Source: an uncultured Lachnospiraceae bacterium
Lineage (GTDB): Bacteria > Bacillota > Clostridia > Lachnospirales > Lachnospiraceae
Assembly: GCA_902803745.1 (NCBI GenBank)
Contig: CADCRB010000118.1
Span: forward strand, 1 to 10,658
Reading direction: 5' to 3'
Length of the DNA: 10,658 nucleotides
The position numbers were made by a program, and so were the translations under genes. Shown one piece after another: positions 6,687-10,658 of this stretch (positions within the stretch are counted from its first letter, which is position 1; the number at the start of each line of letters is the position of its first letter). The notes beneath the pieces are model-generated. The model saw only the letters and a program-made list of their open reading frames with translations, had not been told where the DNA came from and searched no databases.

Positions 6687-8275
6687 AATCCCATGTATTC
6701 AGCAAATCTCAGATTATCCCTGCTAAGTGTCAGGAAAGAAGCTATCGACGGGATCGACAGCACCAATCCTGCGGCCAAAAGAAGGGCTGCCGTTCCGGCC
6801 TTCTTTTTCCGGCTTAATCCTCCTGCCCAAACGCTGAGCTCTCTCAGTCCTTCCGCTGCATATATGCAAAGTCCAAAGGCATAAAGGAGGGTATACTGGC
6901 TGTGCGCTTCCCACAGGGTATGACACAAAAATCCTCCGATAAATATTATAGCAAAGACCAGCCTCAAAAGATCATTATCCCTCCTGTGCATCCAAAACCA
7001 TGCAAGCGAAAAGAAGTAAAGCGCGCTCTGCATAATATCCATTATACCGTACGCCCATCCTATCCCCGGTACAATAAACTCCTCATCTGATCTGTCATTT
7101 CTTCCCTGCTGCAAGGTCCAGGAGTAATAGGTGGGATCATCCCAAAGTGATGCGGTCTTCCTGATAAAAAAGCCAACGGCATATGCGGGATGCTCAGCAA
7201 AGTTCTGAACAGACTTTCCTATATCCTCCTTTGAAAGACGGGCTGTCTCGTAGGGATCATATCCCGTTGCCTCATAAGTATCCTCGGGAAAATTATCATG
7301 CCAGCCTGCTCCCCTTTCCTCCTGCTCATGCAAACCCATCGCCATATATGAGATCCCCGGGATCCCTTCACCTGTGTCATGTCCCGTCTGCATCCTTATG
7401 CCTGCGTTCACACCTATTCCGCTCAGCAAATAAAAAACAGCAAGCGGAATGAAAAACAGCAACAGCCTGAATTTTTTCTCATGGACCGCCGTAAGTAAAA
7501 CAAGGAGAATAACAGCAATTATCAGGATGATGAAATTCTCCTTAAACCTGAAGGCCGCCGCCAAAAATATACCGGCAGCCACCGCATCCTGAGGTCTTTC
7601 CTTTTCCATAAATCCAAGACTGAAAAAAATGCCCCAGCATGCGCAGCAGAATCCCGGTATCGTCCCGTACATAAAAGTAGCATACAGCCAGTACGGAAGG
7701 AAAAAGCAGAAAGACAGCATAGCTCCGTTAATCCGTCCGGTCAGCTTTTTAATTATGCCATACAGGGCAGCCATTGTCAGTATCATGCATGCCAGATTGA
7801 CAAACTGTATCACAAGATAATTATCATATCCCGCGATCCTTATTATCAGCTCATCAAACAATATGATCCCGGCGTTATGAGGGTAGATCTCTCCATATCC
7901 TCCCGGAACAAAATCATCCTGTATCTCATACAGCAGATCAGCCGCTACGGAACGTACAGCTCTCTGGTCAAATCTCGGAGGAAGATCTGCCCATATGACA
8001 AAGATAAGGACCGCTGCGGAAAAAACGATGATCAAAGCGATCGGGATCCACCTGCTGATCCTGAAATCCGGCTTTCGGACCAGCACGGAACAGAGCATAA
8101 TGATCGTCAGAATGCATATTGCATGCTTTACCGCTGTATCACCGGTATAATATACACGGTCAAAAGGATCGACATAGACAGTGCTTACGACGGAAAACAA
8201 AGTGATGACCGATAGAATGGCCACCATAAAATAAGTCACTATCCTGCACGATAAATCATATAATCTTACGTTCAT
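6683..8275 (-). CDS. Polytopic GT-C-like membrane glycosyltransferase
   Basis: This 530-residue protein has roughly a dozen membrane helices (for example about 12-32, 51-67, 75-95, 152-174, 185-221, 247-263, 270-286, 407-427, 436-452, 494-514). The first large outside loop contains LPPRFDQRAV (98-107) and then GGYGEIYPHNAG (125-136). This fits the GT-C/GT39-type plan, with Asp103 a candidate for the conserved catalytic acid. A long soluble loop (about 287-405) ends in SLWDDPTYYSW (376-386). HTLWEAHSQYTLL (452-464) matches the WE-x-x-S-R/Q-Y motif of Gram-positive membrane mannosyltransferase-like proteins. It would transfer a sugar from a polyprenyl-phosphate carrier outside the cell. The start is coupled to the CotH-like gene by ATGA with only a weak Shine-Dalgarno, and the stop overlaps the FAD gene the same way. 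Catalytic family is inferred from topology and short motifs; acceptor unknown. A non-enzymatic transporter is less likely. Confidence 0.75.
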   Translation of the reverse strand: MNVRLYDLSCRIVTYFMVAILSVITLFSVVSTVYVDPFDRVYYTGDTAVKHAICILTIIMLCSVLVRKPDFRISRWIPIALIIVFSAAVLIFVIWADLPPRFDQRAVRSVAADLLYEIQDDFVPGGYGEIYPHNAGIILFDELIIRIAGYDNYLVIQFVNLACMILTMAALYGIIKKLTGRINGAMLSFCFFLPYWLYATFMYGTIPGFCCACWGIFFSLGFMEKERPQDAVAAGIFLAAAFRFKENFIILIIAVILLVLLTAVHEKKFRLLLFFIPLAVFYLLSGIGVNAGIRMQTGHDTGEGIPGISYMAMGLHEQEERGAGWHDNFPEDTYEATGYDPYETARLSKEDIGKSVQNFAEHPAYAVGFFIRKTASLWDDPTYYSWTLQQGRNDRSDEEFIVPGIGWAYGIMDIMQSALYFFSLAWFWMHRRDNDLLRLVFAIIFIGGFLCHTLWEAHSQYTLLYAFGLCIYAAEGLRELSVWAGGLSRKKKAGTAALLLAAGLVLSIPSIASFLTLSRDNLRFAEYMGL

Positions 8276-10020
8276 CCGAAATTCTTCTCTATCATCTCCG
8301 GGACATAATCGTATCTCTCCCGGAAAAATTTTTTCAGGTTTTCATTTCCTTCATAGAAAATGCCGTTGTCTGTCCCGAGAAACCTTTCATTATGATCATT
8401 GACAGGATCTGCCATAAGCGCCACATAGCCGTCGATAAGCTCCGACACCTTTTCGGGAGCAAATTCCTCCCTCATGCTTTCCAGTCTTTTTATAAAAGCT
8501 TCACGAAATTCAGGGTTATTGCACATATTATCAAACAGTGGACTCGCCTGTCTTGTAAGCTCTATGGTATCCCTCGTGGCATCTCCATCCTCATAGGTCA
8601 TCCCGCCCCAGTTGACATCAAAAAGAATGAAACGCCATTTGCAATCCCCGTATCTACCCTTCTCAGGCTCACGGCTTTTCCAGAGAGCATAATTATTGCT
8701 TGGCCAGTCATACCATCTGGCTATATATATCTCAGCCGCCATATAATCGATAAGGCTGTTTACATCTATTATCTCACACGCTTTCTCATAATTTTCCTGT
8801 ACGGTCATATCCGCATCACTGATAAAAAGCATGTCATTCTCATATCCTTCCAGATCTGATTCGACGCCCTCCTTCAGGAGGCCATACTTTGTAAGTATGA
8901 CATTGTCATCATCAACCCCATACCTGATCTGTATGAATCTCTTGTCGATCCTTTCTGTCAGAAAATAATAACCCCAGTATTCACCGTCCAGATACAGTAT
9001 GCAGGGACTGTACGAAGTAGTGGCAAAGTCCATATCACGGCAGATGTCAGACATCAGCGGATCTTTGATCTTTGAATAAATATCTTCTCCGCCGTTATAA
9101 ATGACGAGCTTGTCCATACAGAGACTTATTGCCGGTTCAGTATGTATTACTGTATTTCCGTCATATTCAGGTCTCGCATAAAGCTTAAGGCTCTTGGGAA
9201 GAAGCTCCCTGCTGTAGCCGCCCTGAATACGCACACCTGCCTGCTGGGTGAACTTAAGTCTTCCGTCTTCAAAAAACTGCACGGTAGCCTCTCTCTCCCA
9301 ATCCCGTCCAGAATTAAGAAAGTTTGCCCCCCATTCTCCCTCAAGCATTTCCTGTTTTTCGTCTTCATCCTCTGTATCCCGAAGGCTTTCCCAAAAGTCA
9401 TCTGACTGCCTTCCGAGCACATAGATCCCTCTTTCATGATCAAAGAATTCATCAGGATCTGTTATAACAGAAACTGTGCTTATCTCAGATTCATTTGTAA
9501 AACCATCCCCGGTAAACCAGGTTCCAGCTGCCGGTATGCTCTTATTACCCTCGCTGTCATACCATACAGCCTTTATTACGGTACATTTTGCGATATTATA
9601 ATCCGGAATACCGTAATCAGGCATGATATTTATTATACCCGCATCCTCCCTGTACTCCCTGTAAAGCTTACGAAGCTCCTCATTCTGAAACAGACTGAGA
9701 TCCTCTCTTGCTGAGTGGACATTTGCGTCGCCTGTCCTGTCATAAACATAAATTGGGGAATCATACCTTATCGAATTTCTGTCCGGCTCCGAGCCGTCAA
9801 GCGTATAATAGATCTCGTCAGTCGGAGCAGAGATCTCAAGATAAAACGGTTCTTCATAAAAACCGGGATCCGCCGAAAAGCTAATCCCGGTATGATATAC
9901 CCTGTCATCCCTGAAGGTCTTTGGAGTGCTCCTAATAAGGCAGAATACCAAAACTGCAGCTGAAAGCAGAAGAAAGCACGCCGCGGGTAAAACCCAGTCT
10001 CTCTTAAATCTAATGCTCAT
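8272..10020 (-). CDS. Membrane-anchored CotH-like kinase with chitobiase-type N-terminal domain
   Basis: This is a 582-residue protein. One uncleaved signal-anchor helix (about 11-29) precedes an outside region. Residues about 48-165 look like the beta-sandwich found at the C terminus of chitobiases: IYYTLDGSEPD (70-80) and TVIKAVWYDSEGNKS (147-161). The CotH domain follows (about 240-540), with GVRIQGGYSRE (262-272), YWGYYFLTERIDKRF (348-362), YDWPSNNYALWK (437-448) and the catalytic-region FILFDVNWGG (464-473), where Asp468 is the likely metal-binding residue. CotH proteins are atypical kinases; Bacillus CotH phosphorylates spore-coat proteins. Here the kinase would face outward, so its target is probably a surface protein or glycan. 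ATG 10020 is chosen; an in-frame TTG at 10029 would add three residues. The stop overlaps the following GT-C-like gene as ATGA. The gene opens the glycan cluster about 50 bases after the symporter. Domain identity is firm; target unknown. Confidence 0.9.
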   Translation of the reverse strand: MSIRFKRDWVLPAACFLLLSAAVLVFCLIRSTPKTFRDDRVYHTGISFSADPGFYEEPFYLEISAPTDEIYYTLDGSEPDRNSIRYDSPIYVYDRTGDANVHSAREDLSLFQNEELRKLYREYREDAGIINIMPDYGIPDYNIAKCTVIKAVWYDSEGNKSIPAAGTWFTGDGFTNESEISTVSVITDPDEFFDHERGIYVLGRQSDDFWESLRDTEDEDEKQEMLEGEWGANFLNSGRDWEREATVQFFEDGRLKFTQQAGVRIQGGYSRELLPKSLKLYARPEYDGNTVIHTEPAISLCMDKLVIYNGGEDIYSKIKDPLMSDICRDMDFATTSYSPCILYLDGEYWGYYFLTERIDKRFIQIRYGVDDDNVILTKYGLLKEGVESDLEGYENDMLFISDADMTVQENYEKACEIIDVNSLIDYMAAEIYIARWYDWPSNNYALWKSREPEKGRYGDCKWRFILFDVNWGGMTYEDGDATRDTIELTRQASPLFDNMCNNPEFREAFIKRLESMREEFAPEKVSELIDGYVALMADPVNDHNERFLGTDNGIFYEGNENLKKFFRERYDYVPEMIEKNFG

Positions 10021-10035
10021 CACATTCAAAGTTCA

Positions 10036-10063
10036 CCGGATCACCTGACCCTGTCCGGCAGGG
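10036..10063 (-). other. Two mutually exclusive small hairpins before the CotH-like gene
   Basis: In the 50-base gap, CCCTG and CAGGG (10049-10063) can pair around a five-base CCGGA loop. The same CCGGA can instead pair with TCCGG downstream (10036-10058), enclosing AGGTGA, a candidate ribosome-binding site. The two structures share bases and cannot form together. Neither is followed by a run of T, so neither looks like an intrinsic terminator. The stems are only five base pairs and may be chance. Confidence 0.3.
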
Positions 10064-10070
10064 AAGTCTC

Positions 10071-10658
10071 TTAAAACAGCACTCCGTTCTTTGCATTTTT
10101 AAGCTCCGGTATCGGCGTGTCATCCTTATCATCAATGTGTTCCCATCTGTATTTTTTTGTATCCTCTGCGATGACACGGGAAAGAAGCAGTACGGCAATT
10201 ATATTAGGGATAGCCATAAGACCGTTCAGAAGATCAGCCAGATCCCATACAGTGCTAAGCGTTGCCACACAGCCGACAAATACCCCGATTACCCAGAGCA
10301 CTTTATATACTATTATGACTTTTTCCCCGAACAGATAGACCGTGCACCGCTCTCCGTAATAGTACCAGCCAAGTATCGTGGAAAATGCAAATGTTATCAG
10401 TCCGATAATAAGGACAGGCAGACCGATCTTCGGGATCATCGCAAAAGCCTGGCTGGTAAGCGCACTGCCGTTTCCTGTGGTTGCTTCTATGTCCGGATGC
10501 TTGATAACGGTAGATACCAGCACAAGTCCTGTCATAAGGCATATGACCACTGTATCCCAGAAGGTACCGGTCATGGACACCAGTGCCTGTCTCTTGGGAT
10601 TACGGGTCTGTGCTGCAGATGCGACCAACGGAGCGGATCCCATACCTGATTCATTCGA
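10071..10658 (-). CDS. Alanine/glycine:cation symporter, AGCS family (C-terminal part)
   Basis: The last 195 residues of a Na+- or H+-coupled amino-acid importer are present; the start lies beyond the right edge. The fragment opens with SNESGMGSAP (1-10), the most diagnostic AGCS sequence. GTFWDTVVICLMTGLVLV (31-48), STILGWYYYGERC (93-105) and WDLADLLNGLMAIPN (138-152) follow, all typical of the later helices of AlsT/AgcS/DagA carriers. About four to five membrane helices are visible, then a charged cytoplasmic tail of about 35 residues ending in GVLF. The whole protein would usually be 450 to 550 residues. It takes up alanine or glycine at the cytoplasmic membrane and has no obvious link to the glycan genes. 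The following CotH-like gene begins 50 bases after its stop with no terminator, so read-through is possible. Confidence 0.93.
   Translation of the reverse strand, partial: SNESGMGSAPLVASAAQTRNPKRQALVSMTGTFWDTVVICLMTGLVLVSTVIKHPDIEATTGNGSALTSQAFAMIPKIGLPVLIIGLITFAFSTILGWYYYGERCTVYLFGEKVIIVYKVLWVIGVFVGCVATLSTVWDLADLLNGLMAIPNIIAVLLLSRVIAEDTKKYRWEHIDDKDDTPIPELKNAKNGVLF

Noticed and set aside
8392..8859. A 155-codon plus-strand open frame opposite the CotH-like gene
   Set aside because: Its translation shows no family motif, and the opposite strand encodes conserved CotH sequence over the same bases.
10021..10070. A promoter for the cluster in the gap before the CotH-like gene
   Set aside because: No convincing -35/-10 pair is visible in the 50 bases; a promoter may lie within or upstream of the symporter gene.
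10010..10198. Small minus-strand frame bridging the symporter end and the CotH-like start
   Set aside because: It overlaps both genes in another frame and encodes nothing recognisable; its GTG near the CotH start runs into a stop after eight codons.

Overview
The window is a compact, entirely minus-strand gene cluster read from its right end to its left end. It holds nine protein genes, the outer two cut by the window edges, and no RNA genes, insertion sequences, CRISPR arrays or long non-coding stretches. The longest gap between genes is about 50 bases. Mid-range G+C (estimated by eye), frequent AGA/AGG arginine and ATA isoleucine codons, purine-rich Shine-Dalgarno sequences and the protein types present (CotH-family kinase, AGCS Na+/alanine symporter, large multi-domain GT-C-like membrane proteins) suggest a Gram-positive anaerobe of the Clostridia, most like Lachnospiraceae. 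That assignment is an inference and no marker gene confirms it.

Layout in transcription order: (1) 10658-10071, the 3' end of an alanine/glycine:cation symporter, probably metabolic and not part of the cluster proper. (2) 10020-8272, a membrane-anchored extracytoplasmic CotH-like kinase with an N-terminal chitobiase-type beta domain. (3) 8275-6683, a polytopic GT-C-like glycosyltransferase. (4) 6686-5541, an FAD-dependent oxidoreductase with an inserted cysteine cluster. (5) 5520-4564, a GT2 glycosyltransferase with two C-terminal membrane helices and a diverged DxD motif. (6) 4564-3818, a soluble DPM1/polyprenyl-phosphate-sugar-synthase-like GT2. (7) 3805-1628, a very large GT-C-like membrane protein with extracytoplasmic beta regions at both ends. 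(8) 1644-550, a DegT/DnrJ/EryC1 sugar aminotransferase resembling FdtB/QdtB. (9) 509 to beyond base 1, a Gfo/Idh/MocA oxidoreductase resembling sugar-nucleotide C-3 ketoreductases.

Genes 2 to 9 overlap or nearly abut (ATGA, ATGA, 20-base gap, TAATG, 4- to 10-base gap, 17-base overlap, 40-base gap), so they almost certainly form one translationally coupled transcript. The simplest reading is a surface-glycan or protein-glycosylation pathway. Genes 8 and 9 would make or modify an unusual amino or deoxy sugar nucleotide. Genes 5 and 6 would load sugars onto undecaprenyl phosphate. The two GT-C-like proteins would use those lipid-linked sugars outside the membrane. The CotH-like kinase would phosphorylate an extracytoplasmic acceptor. 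The FAD enzyme is unassigned. No flippase, polymerase, ligase or sugar-nucleotide dehydratase lies in the window, so the pathway must continue outside it or use genes elsewhere.
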